Below are positions 1 to 10,139 of a DNA stretch of 64,000 nucleotides, in pieces. A program made the position numbers and the translations under genes. This stretch comes from Ectobius pallidus (Eukaryota > Arthropoda > Insecta > Blattodea > Ectobiidae): contig CAXKWD010000011.1 in NCBI GenBank assembly GCA_964059195.1, positions 12,618,451 through 12,682,450 on the forward strand, given 5' to 3'. The number at the start of each line of letters is the position of its first letter. The first letter of the stretch is position 1. The notes beneath the pieces are model-generated. The model was not told where the DNA came from and ran no database searches. It saw only the letters and a program-made list of their open reading frames with translations.

Positions 1-206
1 TTTAAACTCTACATTAAAACTAAAATTAGTTTTTGAAACAGTCCACTTACAAGTTTTTGTTAAAAATACTAGCATTCTCACTTAATTGCAGAATTACAAA
101 AGTATCGAAAAAGTATCGAGCGAGTTTTCTGAAGTATCTTTCGATGCCGATACCATGCAAGTATCGAGAGTATCGAGGTATCGAAAGTATCGAGGACCCA
201 TCCCTA
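1..206 (+). mobile_element. hAT-type MITE, TATCGA family, right part
   Basis: The window opens inside a copy of a MITE that recurs at 14252, 25052, 49947 and 59774. The right end carries many GTATCGA motifs and finishes with ACCCATCCCTA. The full copies elsewhere have TAGGGATGGGT-like inverted ends and exact 8 bp target duplications, which is the hAT pattern. The left end lies outside the window. No coding capacity is visible; short frames over it are spurious. Confidence 0.85.
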
Positions 207-357
207 GTTAAAATACTTTTACTGAACAAACGCAATTCAACTACCACTGTCAGAACTATGTATTTTTTAGCATGAAATTATACTTTCTTATAGTTTCTTG
301 TTTAAATTTCCTTTCATTTGAAGTAACAGAATATTGGCGAGAAAGAGCCAATACTTC

Positions 358-795
358 CTTCTACTTCGGCGCAAGGGATGTGATGGCTCCTCTCACGCAG
401 CAGGTCCAAGTTCGAATCCTGGTCGGGACAAGTTACCTAAGTGCGATTTTTCCTCACCTCTAAGACGGATGACGGGTAACTTTAGGTCCTTGTGGTCCCC
501 GGATATCATCTGGCCGTCATTATCATCTTAGTCTCATTATGCCTTGTTCAGTGTGTGTGTGTGTGTGTGAATGCTGTGCCTCGTCCTATGTGTTCATGTT
601 GTCTCGGAGGTGGCCCCGGCATTAGGGTGATCACTCATCCGGAAAGGTTTTTCATGTCCTTGTATGGTTAAAGAAGTATGTATGTTTTCCAGTAGATAAT
701 CCCTCTTCCGACGGTCGCGGTCCTATAAGACCGGGCGGCGAGGGTTGTATAAATATTCCTATAAGGGAGAGGTAAAACTAAGGAAAAGAAGAATA
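358..795 (+). mobile_element. tRNA-derived SINE, family A
   Basis: A tRNA-like head is followed by a B box (GTTCGAATCC near 411) and a body shared with copies at 3796, 16337 and 17471. Landmarks are a TCATCTGGCCGTCATTATCATC-like region, a TG run near 550, GTTGTCTCGGAGGTGGCCCC, and a tail ending GGGAGAGGTAAAACTAA. The A box is degraded. SINEs of this type have a Pol III promoter and rely on LINE machinery to move. No target duplication is obvious. Confidence 0.85.
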
Positions 796-1639
796 ACCAA
801 AATTATTGTAACAAAATTATCAGTATCGTAAAAATACTTTTATAGACAATTTTTAGTACAAACACAATAAACCTTCCCACTTATAGGCTCACTGTACCCG
901 GAATTAGTTTCTGAGGTCGCCTCAAAGTAGCATAAACCTCACGGCTGTTGTTTCTTCATGGACACTATGGGTGAAGTCTGTTTATTTTTAGACTGAAATG
1001 GTTAACTATTATGACACGTTACACGTTGTGTCTGTCTCAATATAATGGATTAAAGTGATTTATTGATGTGTTCTTTTGTGCATAATTGAAAATGATAAAT
1101 CACAAAACGCGTTCTACCACGAATTCACTTGTGAGAAAGTTTGAACGGTACATCATTTTATATCTCCACCAGTATACCGACAATAAGGTAATATTATGAT
1201 ATAAATATAGTAACTATACGTGTATTGAACATTATTTAATATTACCTTATATCGCTTAGAAGCAGCATAAAAAAGTAAAAAATTACATGATTAAAAAAAT
1301 TAAATATAAAATAAAGAAATAAAAAGATACAATTTCATTTTTATTTTATGCAAATCTTATTTATGTATATTATTGAAAACCTTATTTTTGTTGTGAATTA
1401 TCTTGTCGTGTTTGCGCATTGTTGTGTATATTGTTCAAAACTGCACTTATTAAACAATTATTGCCCACTGAACAGAACTAGCTCTTTGTAGTCACTCCAT
1501 TTCTCATTGTACTTAGCATTACTCAATCTTCTTATAACTGCCTACAACTTTATTTTACAAACTCAAAGTTCCATTATAACTTAATTTAACATTTTCCTTG
1601 TTATGCCTGTAATATATATTTTTAATTTTTATTTTTGAT
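796..1639. other. Unassigned AT-rich stretch
   Basis: No coding region or known repeat recognised. The only structure seen is a small hairpin at 1183-1250 with 14-base arms (ATAAGGTAATATTA and its complement). Confidence 0.5.
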
Positions 1640-1850
1640 GAAACCTGCGCTTTTTATGAAACTTATGCTATTTACTTAATTAATTAATTATTATGATTAG
1701 CCTTAACCTTAGTATTAGTCTCTTATCCATTTCTATGTTTATTAATGTAAATCTACATTGTATATATTTTTAACCTGGTTGAGTGGAAGAGAAGGCCTTA
1801 TGGCCTTAACTCTGCCAGGCAAAATAAATCATTTACTACAACTACTATAT
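1640..1850 (+). mobile_element. 3' end of a non-LTR retrotransposon (UTR only)
   Basis: The segment around 1776-1830 (CTGGTTGAGTGGAAGAGAAG, then GGCCTTATGGCCTTAACTCT and GCCAG...AAATAAATCA) resembles the 3' UTR found at the ends of insect CR1/Jockey-type LINEs, with an AATAAA-containing tail. No reverse-transcriptase reading frame is seen upstream, so the copy is heavily 5' truncated. The assignment rests on recall of the motif; a repeat-library search would decide it. Confidence 0.5.
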
Positions 1851-2582
1851 TGCTAGTTGCTTGTAAACATGTTTCTTTATATGCAAATTATTTTATGAGT
1901 AATTTGAGTAATGTGCTAGAACTGTAAGCTACAGCCTACTTACAAGAGACTCATATGGGGGTTAATTTCTGTTGACATATACATATATTTTCTTATAGCA
2001 TTTCCCCTTGTAAGACTTATCTCGTGGGTCTATTTTCGGTTTGAATTCGTATTTTTTTATTGTGTTTGTAAATTTATGTGAAAAAAAATAAAAAAGATTA
2101 TACCTAAAAAATGGATGACGACAGAGTTCCACGCCAAGGACTGACCGCTATAAATATAAATATTGTCAATAACGGAAGAACTGGCGAAGGCAAGAGCGAT
2201 TTAAGTGACCAAATTAAGTTAGGTCGTCAGGCCAAGGTTCGATAAACTGCTCTATAAAACTAATATCCTTTCCCTGAAGCGTGGCAATCGTAGACCGAGA
2301 AGTAGCGGAAGGTGTTTGAGGTCAATTATGGAGGAAAAGTGAAGAAAATATGTTACGTACAGAAAACCTTTAAAAAGAGTTGATCAGCGCTGGAGTGGTC
2401 TCTTCCTCTCTGTGAGGAAAAACAAGATTCTGCTTTTACTTGCACGGACTTTCTTCCTATGGTTGGTGTTAGACCAATACTGCGTCTGATATAGCTAGTT
2501 TTGAAATTCTTATTTATTCCCTGAAAAAAAAACCTGTTGCGTAAATGCAATCAATATATTGGGAATCAAGATCAAACCCTAA
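1851..2582. other. Unassigned stretch with one small open frame
   Basis: No recognised repeat. A frame from ATG at 2111 to TAA at 2245 encodes about 44 residues beginning MDDDRVPRQGL; I do not recognise it and there is no supporting context. Confidence 0.35.
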
Positions 2583-2766
2583 TGCCGGTTGTCGACCAAG
2601 AGCTGAGCTAACTTAGCTTAGCTTAGCTCACATACAGCGAGGGATTTCATATATAGTTGTGCCAGATTTCATATGTAGTTTTGTCGGCACAACTGCAAAT
2701 GAAATCCCGCACGGTATGTGAGCTAAGCTAAACTAACTTAGCTTAGCTCTTGGTCGAGAACCGGCA
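2583..2766. mobile_element. PIF/Harbinger-like foldback MITE
   Basis: The element is almost entirely two inverted arms starting TGCCGGTT and carrying repeated TTAGC/AGCTTAGCT motifs, then a GGGATTTCAT segment near the centre. It is flanked on both sides by TAA (2580-2582 and 2767-2769), the trinucleotide duplication typical of PIF/Harbinger elements. At 184 bp it is non-autonomous. Confidence 0.75.
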
Positions 2767-2838
2767 TAAAGAAACGTGAGGATAATATTGACTTTTCAAA
2801 TATATATTGACCATTCATATGTAATTTATGACACTCTG

Positions 2839-3134
2839 TGATTCCTATTACAGGCCACGGAGGCCCAGAGGGTTCCAGGAGGTTGAGGCTCCCAGATTTT
2901 TAGACAACCGGTACGTGAAGGTGGTAAGATTGTCAGCCTTACGCACCGGCCGCCTTCTACCCCCAGGATTGCTACCGGTACTCATTTGTGTTAGAGGCTG
3001 AGTCAACCCCAGGGCCACAGTGTCACCAGAAGGATTAGGCCAATTGAAAAACTCCAATGACCTCATCGGGAATCGAACCCGAAACCTTCCAGTTTGTAGC
3101 GCAGCGCCTCAATCACTACGCTACGGCGTAACCC
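2839..3134 (-). mobile_element. tRNA-derived SINE, family B
   Basis: Read on the minus strand it starts with a tRNA-like head (GCCGTAGCGTAGTGATTGAG as A-box region, GGGTTCGATTCCC as B box) and ends in the GGGCCTCCGTGGCCTGTA region. Four further copies lie in the window. A near-perfect 12-base duplication (TATGACACTCTG at 2827, TACGACACTCTG at 3135) marks the insertion. Confidence 0.9.
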
Positions 3135-3146
3135 TACGACACTCTG

Positions 3147-3795
3147 CTTTCTGTAAATGATTTAGGCGAGGCGGGTAATGTGGAGAATTTGGTGAAACCT
3201 CTATGGAACCAGATTGTTGCGCAGCGGCTTACGGCAAAAGTGTCATATGAAAGTCTCGAAACCAATCCTTAGAGGTAACAATAAACTCCGATCGCAGTGC
3301 GTTAGGGATTTTCTCTTCCCTCCCTCTGCCAATAAAATAAAAAGTCTCAATGTCTTTTTCCTCAATGCCTGTAGGTTTTATTTTCCACTTTCCTCCCTAT
3401 ATCTTGCTCCTCCTTTCTCTTTCTCCATCACATTCACTCAGAGTTCAGCAAGAAGAGATACCTTGAGAGGCATCCAACTGTCAACAGAATGGACCAACAA
3501 AGAATGTTGAGAAGGAGCGGAACGGAAGGGATAACAAAGATTGACTTAGTGGAAAATAAGGTAAACAAGGAGAGACTTGCACAAAAGGAGTTAGCATACC
3601 CTTTCCTTCACTTGAAGAACGCGAGTTCTAAACATCCGACACTGTATACAGTGAAAATCAGTTTACTTCTTTTTTTAAACAAACGAATGACAAAAGTTAG
3701 TGATAATTCCACTCTCCGGATTATGTAACTCTCTATTTTATTATAATTATAAACTAAAACCGCTATATTTCTTTCTTTCTTTGTCGTAGTTTTAC
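3147..3795. other. Unassigned stretch
   Basis: Two overlapping open frames of 98 and 79 codons occur here (3214 and 3489 on +), but they match nothing I recognise and have no context. A pyrimidine-rich tract lies at 3310-3430. I see no supported gene. Confidence 0.4.
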
Positions 3796-4178
3796 TTCTC
3801 CCTTTTAGGATTTAAGCGACCCAAGCCACCCGAGCCTTACAGGGAGAGGGATTATATTTTGACCAGAGAAGGACATGAAGGGCCTCCCCGGATGAGTGAT
3901 CAGCCCAATGCCGGGGCCACCTCCGAGACAACACGAACACATAAGACGATACACACCATTCACACATACACTCACTCAGAACAAGGCGAGGATGAAGATG
4001 ATAATGACGGCCAGATGATATCCGGGGACCACAAGGGCCTAAAGTTACCTGACATTTCTCTCACAGGTGAGGGAAAACCCCGGAAAAAACCTCACCTAGG
4101 TAACTTGTCCCGAACAGGAATCGAACCCGGGCCCGCTGCGTGAGAGGATTGAACGCATTCCCTGAGCCCCAGCGGTGG
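3796..4178 (-). mobile_element. tRNA-derived SINE, family A
   Basis: Minus-strand copy with the best-preserved head of the family: CCACCGCTGGGGCTCAGGGA contains the A-box region and GGGTTCGATTCC the B box. The body shares the GTTGTCTCGGAGGTGGCCCC block and ends in GGGAGAAGTAAAACTAC. Its head abuts an AAT-rich microsatellite. Confidence 0.88.
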
Positions 4179-4194
4179 ACTATATAATACATAT

Positions 4195-4253
4195 AATAAT
4201 AATAATAACAATAATAATAATAATAATAATAATAACAATAACAACAACACCAA
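4195..4253. repeat. (AAT)n/(AAC)n microsatellite
   Basis: Trinucleotide run of AAT with scattered AAC, immediately beside the head of the adjacent SINE. Confidence 0.95.
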
Positions 4254-5528
4254 CAAAGTTCTTGACAAATAAATTAGGATTCTAGTGAAACATTGCTCAC
4301 TACAAATTGGACATGCCGGGTTCGATCCGTCATTAGACCTACTTCCTCTGACTTCTATGAGATAGGGGCTTCTGAAATAAGTTGCACTGAGGTATGTGAC
4401 AATTAAAAAACGACCCATGCTAAACATTGAATGGAGCAAGAGAGTGTGTGGGAGGTAGAAAATGAAATATACAGGTACTGAAGTGAAAACTGTTAACTGT
4501 CATTTGACAGACAGGTATGAGCACAGCCCGCACTGCAATATGGGTATTTTGTGTTACCCCTAAGGATGAGTTTTGAGACTTTCCGAATGCTAATGTTGCC
4601 CTAAGTTGCCTCGGTAAAGAAAACAGCAATTAACAGCCGTCGGAGTCCCCCAATCGTGTTGTCGACCACTGCAATCTAAAGAGGGATGTAGATGGCCCAG
4701 CACTTGACAATTGGCCCTGTCCACTGTTGAAATGTAAATCCACGGAGAAAAGGAGAAGGAAGACAGTAAGCTATACAAAATACGATATACTTCTTTGGAT
4801 ATCCGCCCAGCTTCGGTTGGTGTCGAACAGCCTTACTAATAAAAGGTGCTTATTTTGGCATTAAACGGTTGTTTGGTTGATTACCGCGCGTGAATTTTTA
4901 ACACAGCTATAAATATGTTTTATGTTCTTCCTAAACTTTTTCTCATATGTTAATTTTATTGCGTTTGATAATTATTAGAAAATATGTCCATTACAATTAA
5001 TTGTTGCTCAAGACATGAATAAAATACTGATTTGAAATATATTCAACTGAGAATCCACAATATAATAACAAATGTTATTAACAAACGGTACTTGTCATAA
5101 GCACAAAAGAGCACAAAAAATTATACCTAGTATATTACTTTTTATTGACGATGGTATCTTGTAGTGCACATTTGTGGCATTTTTCTTTCCGTGGACATTA
5201 TTTTACCATTCTGTAATGCTGGCTGGATGTATACTGATTTTTAAAATTTGGAAAATGAAAAACCAGTGATTGTTTCCTACCCTTACATCCTTCAGTATAA
5301 ATATATTTCACGTTTGTGAATCAGATTAAGGGATCATAAATATATTCTGAAAATATCAGCCCATTATTTCATATAATATCGAAGTTATTGAACACTGAAT
5401 CTCAGAAATGTAATAGATAGCCATCATCGAGAAAACCGAACGTGCTTTCTATCCAGTCATTTAAATAAATGCCGCTTTGTTGGGTAAAATGGCATTGTGT
5501 GCAATTGTGAGTTACATCAAACTTATAG
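4254..5528. other. Unassigned stretch
   Basis: No supported gene. Mixed-complexity sequence to about 4790, then AT-rich. A lone B-box-like GGGTTCGATCC near 4318 lacks a convincing A box and was not called. Confidence 0.4.
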
Positions 5529-5599
<71 letters not shown>

Positions 5600-5646
5600 T
5601 TATTAATAATAATAATAATGATGATATTAATAATAATAATAATAAT

Positions 5647-5681
<35 letters not shown>

Positions 5682-5693
5682 TAACAACAGCCT
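5529..5693. repeat. Long (AAT)n microsatellite
   Basis: About 165 bp of AAT with interspersed GAT and ATT units. Open frames here encode only poly-Ile, poly-Asn or similar and are artefacts of the repeat. Confidence 0.97.
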
Positions 5694-7368
5694 GCATTAT
5701 CCCATGAAGGCTTCCTTCTGGTATTTAGAGGGTAGCCCTCGGTTCGCTATGAGCTATTCCACGATAGCGTTTGGAAGAATAAAGGTACCGGTATCAGAAT
5801 AAAGCATTCTTTTTGTATCTCCCAGACTGAAATTTCTTGGAATTTTAAACAGGCTACCCCCTAATCTGTGTGTTTTATGCAAATGTAATAATTTTTTGTA
5901 CATGTAGCAACATCCAGGGACCTGCAGAATTTTAGGTGGTTTCGAGGGACTTGATACTCAAAGCAAGAACTTTCAGCATTGACGTAGGAGAATTCGGAGC
6001 CGAGGAAGAATTTGTGAATTTAATACGCTTCATATTTCAGGACGTAAAACGTGCCTCGGCGAACCCCATGTATATTTTGGCATGTGAAGCTTGTTTGCTT
6101 GTTCCCGATAGAGAAGTGAGAAGTTTTATCCCCTTGTCATACAGCAGGGTGTGATTCTCAGCACGATTTCCATCGATCTGGAGGCACACTGATCATCCGT
6201 TGACATGTCGGGTCTAAACTATTTGCGGCATCATTTATTGTGACAAGCAAGTCGGCTTCGGTGGAAAGATATCACAAGAAGAAGTTTAAAATCCTTCCTG
6301 TACAACTGTAATGTTCATTTCTTTATACAGTGCACGACGTTTATTGTGATCACTTCGGGATGCACCTTGTCTGATAATATTAACAGATTGATAAGAGTAG
6401 CCGAAGGAATTAAATGAAGGTTATTTATTCCTATATAAGATAATACACTACTAAACAGAATTAAAATATTTATTCATAAAATAACACGTAACTATACATC
6501 ATTGAACCACTCATACGCTAGTACAGTAATAGATTGCAAGCAACTATTTTTTCAACCAGTAGGCCTAACAAAGTTTTTAATTTTGATTTTTTTTTTTACT
6601 TTCCTTTAGGAGTCCTTTAACCAATATCCCATACTCAGTTACGAGTTACGAGTATTTTTAGAAGTCTATACTGATCTGTGTTGAACACCGCGTAGCAAAA
6701 CATTTAACTCCTGCCTGTTCAAGTCTTTTCATTTTACATTAGCCATCACTGCATGTCAACACTGTTATCTTCATAAATCAAAAGCTGCACCTTAATTTTG
6801 GGGTGAAACATGTTTTATTGCTTAAAAGAGAGAGTTAGCTAATACCACCCCCCGAACTGGTCATCTTGTGAACTGGGAACAGAATTGCTACCTCCAGTAC
6901 AACACAATACAGTTGAAGTAGAAACGAAACCCTTAATACCAAATTATGAATGACGTACGGTACTTGGAAATAAAGCTGCTAAAAGGAAAATGTGATAACA
7001 TAAACCGAATCTTTGATCACAATAAACAGCACATTTTTTCAATGTATCAGTAGGTGCGGGACTTCATAAAAGTGATAACATTATCCGCGATTACATTAAG
7101 CGGTGTTCAAGTTTCCTTTCCTAACTTCAACAAAGTTTAAATATTACGTTACAGAAATCTGTAATAAACGTTTAAATCCAGTTAGTTTGTATTATTAGGC
7201 CTACGAGTATAGTGTTCAGGAATCAAGATTAATTATTACCTATTGTACTGTACCGTATGAAGATATGTATTCATGAAACCATAAAGAATATTGTTTCTAT
7301 TGAATATTACATGGGAATGGTAATATTTTGGAAGAAAATGTTCGTCTGACACCGGGATTAGAAATAGC
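5694..7368. other. Unassigned stretch
   Basis: A 72-codon frame at 5936 (+) is unrecognised. The rest is AT-rich with no repeat family I can name. Confidence 0.4.
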
Positions 7369-7432
7369 GACCTGCCGCTTTCCGTACCGATGTTCTCCCA
7401 ACTGAGCTAGCCAGATAGACTCTCTTTTATGA
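7369..7432 (-). mobile_element. tRNA-like fragment (SINE head)
   Basis: On the minus strand TGGCTAGCTCAGTTGGGAGA matches a tRNA D-arm/A box, and a degraded B-box region (CTATTTCTAATCCCGGTG) follows. The TTC loop is damaged and the acceptor stem does not pair, so this is a tRNA-derived repeat fragment and not a functional tRNA gene. Confidence 0.5.
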
Positions 7433-7847
7433 TTTACCTTATAGGGCTCCGATATTTATGACCTTATAGGATAGATTCTATCTTGTTTTTGTTAAATGAC
7501 GCTAGACTTAGTCGTTGGAAAGGTGAAGTACAATGAACCACTCCGGAATTGAACCTTGGATCAGTGCCGTATTTAATTTTAAGCCTAGGCAGACTAGGCA
7601 GCTGCCTAGGGCGACAGATTTGAAGGGGCGGCTTTTAAGCTGTTCCTGTTCTTTTTAATACATTACAAATTTTGTTCATAACTCTTCAAAATAGTAAACT
7701 AATGTAACGCACAATGAAATAGAAATTACTAACATTGACAACAAACGCTCAAATTTAATGAACGATCTAGTTCCATTGTTGTTGTCAATGAAATTGGAAC
7801 TCTCTTTCCATTTAATCGCCTTTCATTAAACTCTGACATTCTGATAT

Positions 7848-7855
7848 TATTATTA

Positions 7856-7896
<41 letters not shown>

Positions 7897-7912
7897 ATTA
7901 TTATTATTAACC
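7848..7912. repeat. (ATT)n microsatellite
   Basis: ATT run inside the hAT MITE. Confidence 0.95.
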
Positions 7913-7975
7913 TACTATTTCAGATACATTAATGCTTATTGTAGGTTACTTTGGAGTACATTCATGTGGAAATAA

Positions 7976-8244
7976 AATAAAAGTAACTAAAGTGATCCCT
8001 ATACAGGCTATGGAGGCCCAGAGGGTTCCAGGAGGTTGAGGCTCCCAGATTTTGGATATTCGGCACATGAAGGTGGTAAGGTTGTCAGCCTTACGCACCG
8101 GCCGAGGCTGAGTCGACCCCAGGGCCATAGTGCCACCAGAAGGATTAGGCCAATTGAAAAATCTCAACGACCTCATCGGGAATCGAATCCGCGACCTTCC
8201 GGTTTGTAGCGCAGCGCCTCAACCACTACGCTACGGCGTACCTC
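7976..8244 (-). mobile_element. tRNA-derived SINE, family B, nested
   Basis: Minus-strand copy with B box GGATTCGATTCCC. An exact 13-base duplication CATGTGGAAATAA brackets it (7963-7975, 8245-8257), the signature of target-primed reverse transcription. It lacks part of the body present in other copies (the CCCCCAGGATTGC region). It lies in the hAT MITE, so it is younger. Confidence 0.92.
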
Positions 8245-8393
8245 CATGTGGAAATAAGGTGGCGAAAATATTTTTCTCTGCCTAAGGGCGCTTAAGTAGC
8301 TAAATACGCCCTTGCCTTGGATACTTGTTGAGACAAAGAAGTTTGTAAACATATAGCTATAGTTTGGTGCATTCTAAGCTATAAGGTCATAAA

Positions 8394-8858
8394 TAGGGGG
8401 CGGATTTCTGTGACCTAAAAATAGGATATATGCATGCATTTATGACCTAAAAAAACATTAAAATATGACCAATAAAATTTAAAATATGACTTTACTACTT
8501 ACACATTGTGTATATTTTTTTAAGTTTCATTACAATACATTTTATTAAAATATAGTGTTAATTATTTAAAATATCTGTAAATTCTCAAAAAGTATCATTT
8601 TAATGCAAAATCTGCAAAATATGATATGAACTTCAAAATTTCTTTAATATGCACACAAATATGCGAAAAATATGACCTAAATATGCATATTCATAATAAA
8701 TATGCTACAATAGTTGAAAATTTCCTAAATATACTATTATATGCACAATAAAAGCGGTTCCATTTTCGCCAGGATGCTTGGAATCGGGTTTAAATTAGTC
8801 GGAGATCTGAAATAATGCAAAGGGGGAAAATATGACATGTCATAGAAATCCGCCCCTA
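8394..8858 (+). mobile_element. hAT-like MITE, ATATGAC family, copy 1
   Basis: Inverted ends TAGGGGGCGGATTTCTGTGA and TCATAGAAATCCGCCCCTA enclose AT-rich DNA with recurrent ATATGAC/ATATGCAT motifs. Closely related to 9630-10038 and 54451-54917. Left flank is GTCATAAA; the right flank (GTTACAAT) does not match it, unlike the solo copy at 54451. Confidence 0.85.
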
Positions 8859-9629
8859 GTTACAATATTTCATGGGACGATTGTCTAAAAGTCAGGAATC
8901 CTTAACCTCCAGTGGACGTAAGGCCCTCCATGACCTACGTAAGAGTGAGAAATAGGGGACCATCACAACGTTCCGAGTGGGAATCCAAATGTGAGATGTT
9001 TACCTCCCCATGCAAGTTTATGGACTAGCGCCTTTGTGTAGCCTGGATACTGCACGCAATACTCCGATGTCGGAGAAGTGTTCGCTCGTGTACGGCGCTT
9101 TCCTTCGTATAGTGGAGTTCATGCGAACAGCTTTGAGAAAATGACTCTCCAATTGGAATATGAATAGCATATTGTATTTCAATGCTTAATAATCATTTAT
9201 TAACGTGACTTAACTTAAATTATTGTAGGAATTTTTTCAGAGTTTTATACAGTATGTTTCCTTTCTGTACATGTACCAACATTGTGGTTTCATGACTTCA
9301 TTATTCACGATGGATACCCAGAGTGCTAATGAATAACACCGGAATAGTTTACCTGTGTATAGAGGGGACATATACAAGCAACGTTATTTAGGAGATTTTT
9401 GTTTAGGCATGCAATTTTTCCTGTTACAGCATAAAATCTCCAAGGACATGGAGCCACTGATTTCTAATATTTGAAAAAAAGCAAAACAAAAGAACTTCAT
9501 TGTAACACTAGAGTTATGAATAAAAAAGACTAATTCTAACTAAAAACTAACAATACTCAGGACGTATATAAACCTGAAACGTGGGTACAGAATTTCAGGG
9601 TGGAGCATAGCGCTGCTATTATTTATAAT
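8859..9629. other. Sequence enclosed by two ATATGAC MITEs
   Basis: About 770 bp of less AT-rich DNA between two directly oriented MITE copies. No gene or known repeat is recognised. It may have been carried as cargo (see findings). Confidence 0.4.
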
Positions 9630-10038
9630 TAGGGGGCGGATTTCTATGACCTAAAAACATTAAAATATGACCTTACCACTTACCCATTGTATATATTTTT
9701 TTAAGTTTCATTACAGTACTTTTATTAAAATATAGTGTTAATTATTCAAAATATCTGTAAATTCTCAAAAAGTATAATTTTAATGCAAAATCTGCAAAAT
9801 ATGATATGAAACTTCAACATTTCTTTAATATTCACACAAATATACAAAAAAATGACCTAAATATGCATATTGATACTAAATATGCTAAAATAGTTGAAAA
9901 TTTCCTAAATATACAGTTATATGCACAATAGAAGCTGTTCCATTTTCACCAGGATGCTTGGGATCGGGTTTAAATTAGTCGGAAACCTGAAATAATGCAA
10001 AGGGGAAAAATATGACATGTCATAGAAATCCGCCCCTT
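9630..10038 (+). mobile_element. hAT-like MITE, ATATGAC family, copy 2
   Basis: Same orientation and termini as copy 1, but shorter: the GGATATATGCATGCATTTAT segment after the left end is missing. It ends CCGCCCCTT and is followed by GTCATAAA at 10040-10047, identical to the 8 bases left of copy 1. Confidence 0.85.
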
Positions 10039-10139
10039 TGTCATAAAAAACCGGGCCCTGGCCTCTAATGATCGACTGACTGAAAGGTACTTAAGTCATG
10101 AAGACTAATGTGAGGCACACTAATTTAGTGATTTTCTGT

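Larger units (their letters stand above)
7562..8314. mobile_element. hAT MITE with a SINE inside
   Basis: Ends are CAGTGCCGTATTTA and TAAATACGCCCTTG, with subterminal GCCTAGGCAG/CTGCCTAAGGGCG. An exact 8 bp duplication CCTTGGAT flanks it (7554-7561, 8315-8322). The 753 bp include an ATT microsatellite and a SINE inserted later; the core MITE is about 470 bp. Confidence 0.88.
7442..10060. mobile_element. Old hAT-like element, split by later insertions
   Basis: The left end TAGGGCTCCGATATTTATGA at 7442 has its inverted partner in two pieces: CTATAAGGTCATAAA at 8379-8393, and GTCATAAAAAACCGGGCCCT at 10040-10059. The 8 bases GTCATAAA occur at both break points. Removing 8394-10039 plus one GTCATAAA copy rejoins an inverted arm. 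Another hAT MITE and a SINE lie inside the left half. No clean target duplication of the outer element is visible. Confidence 0.6.

Noticed and set aside
4300..4340. tRNA-derived SINE head
   Set aside because: GGGTTCGATCC alone, with no A box and no shared body.
3859..4439. 94-codon plus-strand and 115-codon minus-strand frames
   Set aside because: They run through a SINE family A copy and the adjacent AAT microsatellite.
5477..5802. Open frames encoding poly-Ile or poly-Asn
   Set aside because: They are translations of the (AAT)n microsatellite.
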